DNA of 64,000 nt from Blattamonas nauphoetae (taxonomy: Eukaryota > Preaxostyla > Oxymonadida): positions 186,001 to 250,000 of the forward strand of contig JARBJD010000045.1 of NCBI GenBank assembly GCA_033064195.1. Direction: 5' to 3'. A program made the translations under genes and the position numbers. This document shows, piece after piece, positions 51,950 through 63,882 of the stretch. Under the pieces are notes generated by a model that was given only the letters and a program-made list of their open reading frames with translations, did not search any database and was not told where the DNA came from. The stretch's first letter is position 1. Each line of letters begins with the position of its first letter.

Positions 51950-52326
51950 CAGTTGGTTTCGATGGGTCGGCAAATTAAAATGAACACGAAGAAAGGGGAG
52001 ATCATCTTTCCACCAAGTATTTTATCCACAGTATGCTCTATTTCCTTCTCAGATTACTCATATTATCCCAACTTCATCAGAAAAGCAAAGCAATTAGTGA
52101 AGTGGCACTTTGGAGAAGAGAATTCTGATCCTCCAGTTTCTGTCCGTTTTCAGTTTCCGGGAAAGGTGAATCACTTCACTTGTTGCTATGCTTTTCTGAT
52201 GAAGTTGGGATAATATGAGTAATCTGAGAAGGAAATAGAGCATACTGTGGATAAAATACTTGGTGGAATGATGATCTCCCCTTTCTTCGTGTTCATTTTA
52301 ATTTGCCGACCCATCGAAACCAACTG
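51950..52326. mobile_element. 377-bp fold-back element just upstream of the surface-protein start
   Basis: Arms of about 130 bp, beginning CAGTTGGTTTCGATGGGTCG, are near-perfect inverted copies around a spacer of roughly 110 bp. No convincing target duplication was found. An open frame across it (51953-52213) is a by-product of the palindrome. It ends 19 bp before the preferred ATG (52345) of the surface-protein gene. Confidence 0.75.
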
Positions 52327-52344
52327 AACTCGATTGATGCATTC

Positions 52345-55300
52345 ATGATTCATTTGGGATTATTTCTGGTCTTAATTCGGATCACGTCCCCGAGTTCATT
52401 GTCTCTGTCCCCCTTCTCCCCTTCCCAGTCGCAGGACGAAACCAATCGAAATCACCACTTCATTGTCGAACAATCGCTCGTTCTCCAATATAGTACAATC
52501 TACACGGACTCGAATGTTTCCCTATCAGGCCTCCCAATGCGACCAGCTTTGAATATTGAAGAAAGAGGATTCTTCATTGTTTTGAACTCTTCATTCTCTC
52601 TCGCCTCTTTGTCGTTGCGGCCAACCCACCTTCTTGCCCAGATCACGAACTCCATCTGCTCTCTTTCGAATTGCGATCTCCATGTCTGCACAACCTCACC
52701 ATTTGTTGCAGTCTCGAGTTTGATTCGATTGAAGTGCATGTCATTTGAGAGCGACACAGGAACAATTGACAGTGTTGTGACAAGCAGCAGTCAGAACAAT
52801 ACCATTGATATGCTGGGAAGCTCACTATAGAACATGACAGTGATGTCTGGAGAGTCTTTTTTTGGAGGGAAAAAAACCGACTCTCGACTGTCTTCGACGA
52901 CCATCTGGAATGTGACCAGATCGTCTCTGACTTCCTCTCCGTCAGTCTCTGTGGCAGATCGGACGTCTATTCTGGGATCGGAGTTTGGCTACGTGTGGAA
53001 CGGAATTGATGGAACAATTGTTCGTCGATTTTGTCACACGCCCCGTTTTCTAGCACAGAACACAACATTCCGGAATGGAGTGTATGAAGAGATGAAATTT
53101 ACGTCTCCTCAAGCGCTGACGGACATCTCGAATACCTTCATCAAATGCAACTTCTCTAACTGCTCCTCTTCGTCGAGTGGAGGCAGCTTATTGGCATCCT
53201 ACACCGCCCTCCCGTCTTCCATCGACCTCACTCTGAAAACCTGCAAGTTTGATTGGTCGGAGTCTGACAGGGAAGGAGGAGCCCTCGCCATCATTCTCGA
53301 TGGATCAAACAACGACGAGAACCGTCTCACTGTCGATATTGAACACTGCGAATTCAGCCGTGCCACAACTCGTTCGGGGGAAGGTGGAGCGATCTTTATC
53401 AGCGTTCGGAGAAACTCATCATGCTCCGGATCGATCAAGATCTAGTCACCTGAAAACCCGGGAGTAAATAACAAATTGGTAGTTTTTTTGGGGTCCCAAA
53501 AGTGAATAGTAACACTGGATTTCCGATTTTTTCGACAATTTTTCAATCTAAATGACATTTTTATGAATAAATGAAGTGTCCTAGGTGGTTCAGAACAAAT
53601 AGTTTTGATTACCCAGCATGATTTTCTCATGCTCTTGGAAAGTTGATCTCGTTGTATCTTCATAACCAGACAAAATTTTGACCTGAAATTTTCGCGAAAA
53701 TGAATGTTTTGAGAAATGTAAACTTTTGATATTTCAACTTTTCAAAAAAATTTTCCCCCTCGAGAGAATGTGAAATCCACTTTTAACGGATGTCTGAAAT
53801 TGACTTCTCACCGTGCATCAGATGGGAATCCCGTTTTCAAAATTCATCAAAATGACGTCAACACTGTCACAATCGAATCAAACTGGTCAATTTTGCATAC
53901 AAGGTGAATGGTGAGTGACAAGTTCGAAGACTCTCTGAAAATTCCTCGAAAAACGATGAAAAACCATGATTTTGTGATCGTCGAAGAAAAAAAGTTGAAA
54001 TATCAAAAGTTTACATTTCTCAAAAAATTCATTTTCGCGAAAATTTCAGGTCAAAATTTTGTCTGGTTATGAAGATACAACGAGATCAACTTTCCAAGAG
54101 CATGAGAAAATCATGCTGGGTAATCAAAACTATTTGTTCTGAACCACCTAGGACACTTCATTTATTCATAAAAATGTCATTTAGATTGAAAAATTGTCGA
54201 AAAAATCGGAAATCCAGTGTTACTATTCACTTTTGGGACCCCAAAAAAAACTACCGATTTGTTATTTACTCCCGGGTTTTCAGGTGACTATCCACAATTC
54301 GACATCATTCGATTACTGTTCCTCGAAAGTGGGTGGATGCATCCGCTCATCAATCTCTACCACCAAATCCATTTCGTTTTTGATGGATGACTGCCGTGTA
54401 TACGAATCCAACGCTACAGACGGCGGTGCAATCTCTCATGAAACCTTTCTCTCGTCGAAGTCTTCCTTTACCGTCGAAAACTGCGGTTTTTCCGAATGTT
54501 CATCTAATAACGGAGGGTCTTTGAAGTTCATCATCCACGAATACCTCAAGATCTCCATCACCCACTCGCGTTTCAAAAGATCGAGTTCAACAGAATATGG
54601 TGGGTGTATTTCCATCGAACACCGCGAATCTGCACCGAATCTCCCATTTTCTGTGGTCTTTACAGATATTAGAATTGAAAATTCCTCGGCCACAAACAGG
54701 GGTGGCTTCCTCCATTTCGCCCAGGACCGTTTCACAATGAAAGAAGAATCAACCATCTCGTGCGATCATTTCAATGCCTCACGCTGCTCTGCTGGACATT
54801 ATGGAGGATTCTTCTCGTTTAGTCAAACAAAATACGTGAACCTCTCAATTTCGTCTTCAACATTCCAAACTCTCTATGCTGAAAGTCAAGGAGCCTTCCT
54901 GTATTGTACGGATCGCGGCTCTCGAGATCCCCATCTTCCCCTTACCATATCCATCTCCAATGTCTCCTTATCGGATCTGACGTCGCCGTCTGGCTGTCTG
55001 TTCTGTTCGGACGCGACCTATGAACAGTCGTTGCTTTCTCTCACCCTCAACAACGTGACCGCGACGAAGTTTTGTGGCTCTAGCACTTCTTATGGAGCAC
55101 TGATCAGTTTTTGGCCATACAACTATAGTGTGAAGCCCGAGTGTGTCATCAAGAACTGCCATTTCACTCGAGACTCCTCTACTTCGTCAAGTGTGATTTG
55201 TCAACATGATGGAACATTACGATTGGAGTCAACGATCATTCTCGACCAGAGTCACGAGAACGAGATGATGCTCAAGCTCACACAAAACACAACCCTGTCT

Positions 55301-58300
55301 CTGAACAAGTGTCAGCTGATCAGTTCTGCCTCTCGAACGAAGGGAAAGAACTTCAAGATATTCAGCGGACCAATCGGACAGGCCAACTTCGTGGAATGCT
55401 CGGAAGTGGTGTTCTCTGTGCACAGTCCCACGTGCGATGGCTACCTCGTCACTTTTGATTCTCTCCCCGCCAACATCCAAACACTGTTCGAATCGTGTGT
55501 GGACATATCGACCGAAACTTCATTCTCATCAGTCGTGAACAAGGATGGGACGCAGACGTTCTCCATCACTTCTGACAGTCTTGAGGTGTATGTCGATGAA
55601 GAAAAAGGACATGACTCGAACATGTGTGGGTTTCCCTCAAATCCATGTCAAACGATCGGTTACGCAAGTCGTATATCTCCTCACATTGCCTTCTCAATCT
55701 CAGCTATTGGCCAGTTCTCATCATCTGACGATCCAATCATCCTGACCTCACCCTGTATGCGCCTCACATCCCGTCCTTCGAAACAAAGCGACAGAGCCAC
55801 TATCAAGTTCTCCCTGTCTGACGACCCGATTCTCCAAGCACCCGACGATCCATTTGAACTGTCGAACTTGGTCTTGATTCTTAACACAGACCAGAATGAC
55901 GGAGTGTTCTTCAAAACTGGACGGAGTTCGACTCGTGTTCGAAATATCATCGTACACTACACTGGACGACACCCCATCTTGCTCTTCCTCCTTGCTCACA
56001 TTTCCACCTCCACATTTGAGATTGATCTCGATTCCCCCGATCTCCCTCTGCACAACACTGTTCTCTTCGCTTCTGGCACATTGCTCTCTATCGTTGAGTC
56101 GTCACATTTCAAAGATCTCGTCCTTTCTGGCTCATCCACATTTCTTGCCACTTCCAAACGTTCAATCATCACAAATTCATCATTCAAAGCCATCAAATCA
56201 ACTGAGCCTTTCTTCCGCCTTTCATCATCCACACTTGATCTCAACAACACACTCTTCCAATTCTGTCAAATTGAATCAGAAGCTCTGGTTGTGGTGGACG
56301 AGGGATCGATCCTCAATGTTCAGTCTTCGACGTTTCAGAGCTGCACTGGGCGAGAAGCTGGTGTGGCGCTTTTCAAAACGAACACAAACAAAGCGTCTTT
56401 CACAGAAGTGAACTTGATCAACAATTGTGTCTCTCGCCAGAACGGGATTGATGAGACAAAGACTTCACTTTTCGGAAATGACTTGACAATCCGAACCGAC
56501 CCCCAGCTCGTGAACATCTTTCGCAGTCGATCGTCATCGTTCTTCCCGCGTGTTGTTGTTGGTGATTCAGACAGTGTGGAAGTTGTTGACATGTTCGCTC
56601 AAAATCAAACTGAGTTGCATCTGAACATCTCAGGAAGCGACACGATCAAATGTGGAAGTGAAATTGATGCTTGCTCCACACTGCAATACACGATCGGTGT
56701 GACAAACGAGACGAACGTGAAAGAGTCGATGACGACACTTTGTCCGTTTGGTCCGTTCAGCGAAGTGAGTGTGTTTGTTGTGAGACGAAGCATTCTGATG
56801 GATGGACGTGGACTTTGCGAATTGGATGCTCCTAAGGAAGGAGACGAAGTAATGTTGAAACTGGATGACAGCTCAATGAAGTTTAGTCAAATTGTGTTTC
56901 GACTGACTCGAGCTGTGTATGGACGCTTCATCTCGTCGTCGAAATCGGAATTGGAATTGATGAATTGTTCCGTAACTTCATTCATTCCTGTCTCTGCTGT
57001 TTCCTCGCCTGGCTCATCGCTCCACGCTCTCTTCTCTGTTGAATCTGGTTCATTGGTCGTTTCTGGACTGCGATGTGATAACTTCCAATCAACTCAACAC
57101 TCATCCGCTCTTCTCTTCATCGACCGAGCTGACTTCAATCTCAGAAACACGACATTGTCATCTCTGTCCGCCGTTTCTGAAAATGGATTGATGTATGGCA
57201 CAGTGCAGCACACTCACTTCGATCTCGACGATGTGTTGTTTGAAGCACTTCAAACACCATCGAATTGTGGAATGCTGAACCTGGAAGTGATTGATGATGG
57301 ATCTGTGTCTCTCCGAAACACGGCATTCTCGAACCTGAACATCACATCTCCACTCATCTCGCTCTCTCTTTCCTCGTCACTCCACTCACCGAACGCCAAC
57401 AGCATTGTTGTGGATGCTTCGTCTCTTCTTGTTCGATCCTGCCGTGGATCAAATGTCACTGGATCGATTCTGTTTGTTGACAATCCTCACAACATGCAAT
57501 GGACACTCAAAGAACCAACGACTCGGCAATCTCTCACCGAGATTGAATGGAACTCGTTTGTCGAGAAGCGAGGCGCAGACGAAGCCCGAAGTCTGTTCGA
57601 CGATCGAATTCGGGTCCTTCCGCAGTATTTCGTCGATGAGAATGTGTTAAATGATGTGATTAATTGCGGAACAGAAATCCTGCCATGCCGTTCAATTGAG
57701 TTTGCAGTTGATCGGATTCATCCTCATCGAACGAATGCTGTTGAAGTGATTTTGATGTCGTCAGTAGATTTGAAGGAAAAGCTGTCAGACAGGCGATGCT
57801 GGTTTGTGGATGGGTGGGGGAAGACTGTGACGATTGTGGGAGGAGTTGTTGATTGTGGTGGAGCGATTGTGGTTCGGGAGAGATTTGAGATGTTGTCAAT
57901 TGTTGTGTCACTTCCTGCGAACTCGAAATCACTTGGGAAGACAGTTGGGATCATCGAATGCTGTTCTGGATCTCTTTCGATGCGACAAGTGGCAGTGCTT
58001 CAGACGACGATGAGTGGAGATTTTGATCGAGTGATTGTGTTTGGAGTTGACGCGAACGTGAATATTTCAGATTGCGAGCTGAGCCGACTCTCGACTGCCG
58101 CTGGAATGATCTCTCTCAATTTCACTACCAACACGAAAACACCCAATTTCGTCATTCGGAACGTCTCTTTTAAGGACTGTCAGCCACCAAATGGAGTCAG
58201 GATTGCACTGAGTTTCTCGCCTGAGCATGGGAATGTGAAGATGCGAAATCATTTTGAGAAGATGAGGCTGGACTGGAAGCATCCGGAATGGTACTGGCTG

Positions 58301-58801
58301 AGGGTGGGAGAGAAGGACTCGTCGTTCGTGTTTGATGTGGTTGTGCATCCCGCGATTTGGGTTGGACTTGGAGTGGCTGGTCTGCTCGCCCTGTTCATCG
58401 TTCCTTGGCTTATCTGCACGCCAGCAATGTTCCCTTTGATGTTGTGCTATCGTCGCCGACACGTCCGAGCCGATCCATCGAATAGCACGCACTGCTGCCA
58501 ATGTCTGCTGCCTGATGGAGGGCTCGGGCAGAGGGAACACGAGCCGTGGGATGTTGTTCATTTGCTGAATGGGATTCAGAATGAATATCGATATGCGACG
58601 ATCACAGAAGCGAAAACAAGACACCAGATTGATGAAGAAGAAGACGAACAGCCAATTGTCACACCTCATCCAAAACAAGAAATCACTCGAAGAGCAGATG
58701 TGGATGTGGAACAAGCTCAGCGAAGCAACAATCCCTCGAGTGATTCAGACTCAGAAGATATCCTGGACTCATCAGATGAATCTGAGGAGGAGATCGTCTG
58801 A
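52345..58801 (+). pseudogene. Large beta-helix surface protein gene, interrupted
   Basis: From the ATG at 52345 the protein begins with a signal peptide (MIHLGLFLVLIRITSPSSLS). Two stretches of Ser/Thr/Asn-rich, Pmp-like beta-helix repeats follow, with the pattern F..C.F..CSS..GG (SNATDGGAIS, SSNNGGSLKF, HYGGFFSFS). The C-terminus has one membrane helix (GLGVAGLLALFIVPWLICTP), a basic stop-transfer stretch (CYRRRHVRADPS), a Cys cluster (THCCQCL) and an acidic tail (SDSDSEDILDSSDESEEEIV). This is a type I surface protein of the sort used for adhesion or masking. Two faults are visible: an in-frame TAG at 52828-52830, and an 844-bp fold-back at 53445-54288 after which the frame differs. The last open frame (54291-58801) is long and clean, so the damage may be recent, or the allele may be expressed from a later start. 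An intron over the TAG cannot be excluded. Confidence 0.72.
53445..54288. mobile_element. 844-bp TA-flanked fold-back element in the surface-protein gene
   Basis: The tips GTCACCTGAAAACCCGGGAG and reverse complement are exact, and TA lies on both sides (53443-53444, 54289-54290). Arms of more than 250 bp are near-identical (both contain an equivalent 73-codon open frame). The centre is short. Tc1/mariner-type MITE. The long arm identity shows that it is recent. Confidence 0.87.
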
Positions 58802-58850
58802 CTCCACTCACTAATACAAATCAAGAAAAGTCGAAAATGTTGGGAAAAGA

Positions 58851-59947
58851 GTGCAGCCCGTACGAATGTTCGTTTCAGGAACAGTCTTCAGTGGAACTCG
58901 GACATCAAGTTCCACGCCAGCCCTCTCAATCTCAACAAGCCGACTAGCAGTGTTCCATAGATGCACTTTTCACGACATCGCGACGAGTGAGAACGGACTG
59001 TTTGAGATCTCTCGTTCAGGATGTATGGTCTGAATGGTTATTTCGCATGGGCTGATCCAATTCTCTTGGCCCCGAATATCTATTAAACACAACATTGACA
59101 TTCTTGTTGGGAGAACGTCTTCACAACAACATCCATACCACGATTTCCACCGATTGTAAGGACATTGAAACAATCTCTCTTTTTTTGTTTCAGAATGGGT
59201 CAACAAGCGTCACACTGTACACAGGATCCTCCCTCAAAGTTGATCAAACTTCAGAAATCTTCAGCCAACTCGTCAATGCATCTCTGTCTCTCGAGTACAT
59301 CAGGCTCTCTTTCCAACAGCTCGAAAACACTGTCTTCTCAGTCGATGAAGACTCGTCTCTATCTCTCTCTCGAATGAACGTCAGCTGGACGGCTCTCCCT
59401 CTCACACATCCTTTCATTTCTTCCACAGGCCACTCGGTGACAGTGGATCGGACAAATTTCACCTCAACACTACAGGTTATTGATGTCCCCTTCATCGAAG
59501 CGACTCGTCTAATCAGAGACGGGACTTTCATGTTCAGCAATACAACCGCCCCATTCATCCGCATCTTTCAACAGCTCAACAGATGGTAACCTCACATTCC
59601 TGCTTCAAAGAGACCTCCTCCAATCGTGTGGTCCATCCCTACCAAGTGGATCGAAGCAGATTCTTTTGCCACAACAAACTTTACCCCCGAGATGATCATG
59701 TTCAAGATCTTTCTTCAACAGTTCTAATTACTTGTGTTTTTCTTTATTTCAGAATGTTATGATTGAAGGAGCACAAATCAGAATCATGGAATGATCATTC
59801 ACCCATAATGTGGAATCAGCTTATCATGAGAGTTAACACCTTTCTGGAAATAACAGGATTTCAGGCCAGGTCATACAAATATGTGTGATATTGAAAACAA
59901 CAAACATAAGCCACCAAAAAGTAGAATTACAACAGTTTGGAGTTCGA
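58851..59947 (+). pseudogene. Relic of a second beta-helix surface protein
   Basis: Pieces at 58851-59033 (ISTSRLAVFHRCTFHDIATS) and 59095-59589 (SLKVDQTSEIFSQLVNAS, then TVFSVDEDSSLSLSRMNVSW) have the same composition and short beta repeats as the 52345-58801 gene, but no membrane helix follows. Two T-rich tracts ending in AG (near 59190 and 59750) look like decayed intron ends. From 59590 to 59947 only fragments remain. It is probably the leftover of a tandem duplicate. Confidence 0.5.
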
Positions 59948-62094
59948 TCATCTGATTCCAGAATTTTGAACCGAAAGTTCGCTAAACCCATCATCCTCCG
60001 TCCCGCCAAACATCACATCATTCGTTTGTTCTGGGCGAGTCTGGTCTAGAGTGTATAAATTAAAAGAAAGGGACGAGGATGTGTTGTCGACTGAATTGAG
60101 GTTCATTTGAGGAGAAAAGATGTCAGAATCATCGTCCTGCTTTTCAGAGAGAGATAAAGGGAACGAAAAAGCGGATTGGTTCATTTTTGACGCTGAAAAT
60201 GTGGAGAAGTCTGGAAGATATAAAGAGGGGGAAGGATAGGCATCCGGATACGAAGAAAGAGATGGGCCCTGAGAATCAAATGATTTTGCCGAAAAAGTTT
60301 CGTTATCGAATTGCTGGAAACGCGGGGCTGATGGAGATGGGACAGGAACTGAGAGATCTTCGGAAATTGACGGAGAATTTGGAAAGATGGAAGGAGGGAG
60401 GTTAAGAGATGACGTTGTACTTGGTGATTCAGAGATAGGTTGATCTTGGCGCAGTTGGACCATTGGGTCCGTTACGTCGAGTTTGCTCGATCGAGAAAGG
60501 GCTGAGAGGGAGACTGGTTTATGTCCACTGACAGCAGCATTGGAGGGAGATTTGGCCTGGACTGGTTTTCCTGCTTGTGCTTGGTCGTATTGGCGGAGAG
60601 GGAAAGTTACATGATGGGATTTTTGATCGGGCTTTGGGGGGAGTTGGGAGAACAGTGTGACAGGTGAGTGGGGTTGGAGTGGAGGGAGGCCACTCGAAAG
60701 TGGATTATTCAACGGTAATGGAGCGCCTGTTGGATGAGTGACTGGTAGTTGGCCAGTTTTTGGTAGAACAGGAAGAGCTTTTGGGATGAGAAGAGCTGAC
60801 TTCGCGTTTCTTTGGATGGGGGCAAATAATGATGGTTGACTATCGGAAGGATACGTAAGGTTCATTTCTGGTGTTGAGAACGAGGAGGACGATGAAAGGG
60901 AAAGTGATGATGGCGACGACGGTGATTCTAACATAGTTTGATGATATGTCCAAAAGGCAGCATTTGTTCCGGCATCGTCGTGCATTGAGGAATAAAGAGG
61001 AGGTGTGGTATCGTCGGATGGGACGATTTGTGAACGACCAATGTTCGTGAATGAATGAATTGTTGTATTTGTTGATTGGAGATCAAGAGTTGAATATGTT
61101 GGCTGTTGAGGAGGAGGTTGAGCTGGCGTTAGTGATACAGGCAACAAATTTGGTGGTTGTGATCTTGTGAGCTGGATCGGCTTGTGTCTTCTGGATCCGA
61201 GAAGAGGCTGAGTCGGTTGGCGTAAATCTTCAAATGGTCCGGAATCATCTTCTTTTTCAACATATTGGATGGGGATTGCTCGGTGTCCTGTTTGTTCCTG
61301 TTGGGGACGTGATTTACTGTTTTGGCGTTTTGTGAGCCGTTGTTGCCTGAGTTCATCAGTTTCAGCATATTTGATCGAAATAGGGGATGAATCTTCGCTT
61401 AATTTGAACCCTTGTAATTCTCTTAGTGCTCGATCAGCATTCTTTTGGTGTTTGAAGCGGACAAAGCCTATCTGACGAGATTTCTTGGTTACAGGGTCAA
61501 TAATCACTTTACAATCATCAATCTCCCCATACGGTGAAAATAACCTGATGAGATCGTCTGAAAAAGAAGGTAGGGGGTCAATGGACGAGTGAGTCACACC
61601 TTCATTTGTGGTGGGGAGGAGTGATTTCACATATAAATTGGAATTTTCATGAGTATCAGGTGAAGGATTTTGTAAATTGGAATACTTCACAAGGAGAACC
61701 TTCCTTCCTATGTGAAAGTGATTTAGTGCGACGACGGCGGCAGATGCTTCGTGTTCGTGTTCAAATTTGACAAAACTGAAATATAAGGAGGTAAAACCAT
61801 GTAGAACATTAGAAAAAAAATGGATAAGAACATAAGAATGATGATAAAAAAGAACAACAGACCCGTATCCGAGACTTTGACCATTACTTTTGTCAACCTG
61901 CGTTGATGAGAAAAAGAGACAAATGAAACGTGAAAAGGACGAAAAATGAAGAAAAGGAGAGAAAAAACCATGATTTTTGACGAGACAATATGACCATATG
62001 GACGGAAGAGGCGAACGAGGTCTGGGTCGGTGAAATCGCTTGGTAAAAATTTAACAAAGAGATTCTGCCGGTCAAATTGCTCCCAAGAACTCAT
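59948..62094 (-). CDS. RNA-binding protein with two RRM domains, four exons, 648 residues
   Basis: Exons on the minus strand: 61969-62094, 61863-61897, 61600-61775 and 59948-61557; the frame is kept throughout. RRM1 spans the first three exons: RNP2 is NLFVKFLP and RNP1, split by an intron, is GYGFVKFEHE. RRM2 follows: RNP2 is NLYVKSLL and RNP1 is RQIGFVRFKH. The last intron (61558-61599, 42 nt, GTGTGA to TTTTTCAG) interrupts RRM2 between its first strand and first helix; removing it restores standard RRM spacing (TTNE joined to DDLIRLFSPYGEI). The remaining 430 residues are Pro/Ser/Gln-rich and probably disordered. The RRM pair resembles ELAV/CELF or poly(A)-binding families; it likely binds single-stranded RNA in nucleus or cytoplasm. 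The start ATG at 62094 is the only suitable one before RNP2. Confidence 0.87.
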
Positions 62095-62320
62095 TTGATG
62101 ACTTCAGCGCAATAATATATTCTCAGAAGAGAAAAATGTTATTGTTGAAACGAAGTGGCGAGAAGAAACAACAAAGGGTTGATCCTCAGGAACGCTGCAA
62201 TCTGTCGTGTTTTGATTCATGATTCCCACATCAACTAATAAACAGATCATGAAATGAGATTCAAGAGACAGAAAACAACAGAATAACATGAACACTCTCT
62301 CAAGAATCAGATTACTGAGA

Positions 62321-63684
62321 CTACATGAACAAGTGGATCATGTGGGTTCTGTGCGGTAGAATTGACGCTCCTGAAAGAGTATAATCAAAGAAAGAACGAA
62401 CAAACAGCCCATCATTTGTATATATCCCGTTATGGGGACCAAGAGTGGCAGAGATCTCTCCATGTTCAAGAGCATTGGAACCATTTAATAAAGAAGCATT
62501 TTCGTTCGTAACAGTTGAATGTAAAGTGGATTTCTTTCGCGCTTTTTTGGACGTTCGATTGGCAGGGATGCTTGTGCTGATGAGCATCACAACTGCAAGG
62601 CCACATTCACCAAGGGCGGTATTCACAGTTGACATGATGATGCGACTGAAGAGTGGGAAAATGAGAGGATGGTGAGGATGAATATTGTTCATGAATGAAT
62701 CGGACGAATTTGTGAAAGGATGGAAAAAATGGGAAAGTGGGGAAATTAACGAACAAAGCATACGGTACTTGGTGTTCATCTTGGAGGAAGATAAGAACGA
62801 GAAGTTGGACGGCACGGTAAGTGAAGATCAAGAGGCAGATGATCATTGGAATCATGACTTGTCTTCTGAGAGATGCCTGCTCAGGAAGCCCTCGTAGATG
62901 TCTGATCATACACCAAATCCGACAGCCAGCGATGGTAAATCCAACCAGGAAGATGAGGTTGATTACAACGTAGTAGATCCCCTCCGCTTCATGGATTTTG
63001 GCTGCGCGATGGCTTGGTACGTCTGATTTATTTTCAAATACGGAGCAAAAGATGATAAAGAAGATGATTGGAGCAACTCCACATGTAAGAATATTGATTG
63101 TGATCATGATTCCCTTCAGAAATCGTTCATTGTGTTTTTGGACAAAGACGGTTAACCAATGGGTGAGGAGGAAGATGAATGAACTCAGAAAGAAGTAGCC
63201 GCCAAACATAGAGAATCCGGTTGCTCCTTTGCCCTGATTAGTGATTGGAGTGCAAAAATGCCGATAGGCGAATGTTGCAACAATTCTAAGGCGGAAAATT
63301 GAAGAAAAATCATTGAAAGGAGAAGTATAGAATAATATAATCGAATAACGAATGTAGAAAAAAGTATAGTTGGACTGACAGACTTTAGGATGAATGTGAT
63401 GATGATGCAGATTGAGAACAGAAAACGGAGGATTGGCCGGTAGAACTTTCGGCGCCGGTGTTTCAGGAAATAGACGCGAATAAATTCCTCGATGGAATAA
63501 ATGCAGACGACGATGAACATCCCACTGAAAAAAAAGAGTGAAAAAAATGGTGACAAATGACTACAAAACGATGAATAAACCCTTGGACATAGTTGAATGC
63601 GAGGTCAAGATCATCTTTTTTATACATATCATGACCTAGGGAAGTGAGTACGTCCGAAGAGGTGGAAGAGATCGGCTGTGGCAT
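62321..63684 (-). CDS. Seven-helix membrane protein, TOM1/THH1-like, four exons, 363 residues
   Basis: Exons on the minus strand: 63581-63684, 63384-63524, 62764-63285 and 62321-62645, with introns beginning GTTTA, GTCTG and GTATG and frame kept. The protein has a short N-terminus (MPQPISSTSSDVLTS) and about seven hydrophobic helices: MFIVVCIYSIEEF, LFSICIIITFILKIVATF, GYFFLSSFIFLLTHWLTVFV, ILTCGVAPIIFFIIFC, IYYVVINLIFLVGFTIAGC, MIPMIICLLIFTYRAVQLLV and TALGECGLAVVMLIST. A polar tail (KKARKKS ...) follows. The layout and the ERFLKG segment before helix 4 recall the THH1/TOM1/TOM3 family, G-protein-coupled-receptor-like proteins of endosomal or vacuolar membranes. The family call is tentative; a lineage-specific receptor is the alternative. 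The ATG at 63684 is preferred, though further upstream exons are possible. Confidence 0.68.
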
Positions 63685-63882
63685 CGACAGGTATTGATGG
63701 CAGAAAAACGCGAAGAAATGAATGAATCTTGAACAGGTAACGAAATCAAGATCAATCACCCGACCTGGACGGAAGACGATGAAGATCGGTGAAGGATAAT
63801 GGATCAGATCTTAAGTTGAGAGATGCTCCTTTTCAAATTCGTTGAATGAAATGCCAATATGGAATAAAGAACGCAAATATGA

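Noticed and set aside
51953-52213. An 86-codon frame upstream of the surface gene
   Set aside because: It lies across the arms and spacer of a fold-back element and is explained by the palindrome.
52828-52830. Alternative genetic code (TAG as glutamine), as known in some oxymonads
   Set aside because: Long clean frames elsewhere in the window end at ordinary TAA, TAG and TGA at sensible places, so one in-frame TAG is better explained by gene decay or an unrecognised intron.
53445-54288. The fold-back as a spliced intron of the surface gene
   Set aside because: Although it ends TTTTCAG, a stop codon is created at the left junction before any usable GT site, and both ends have a TA duplication typical of an insertion.
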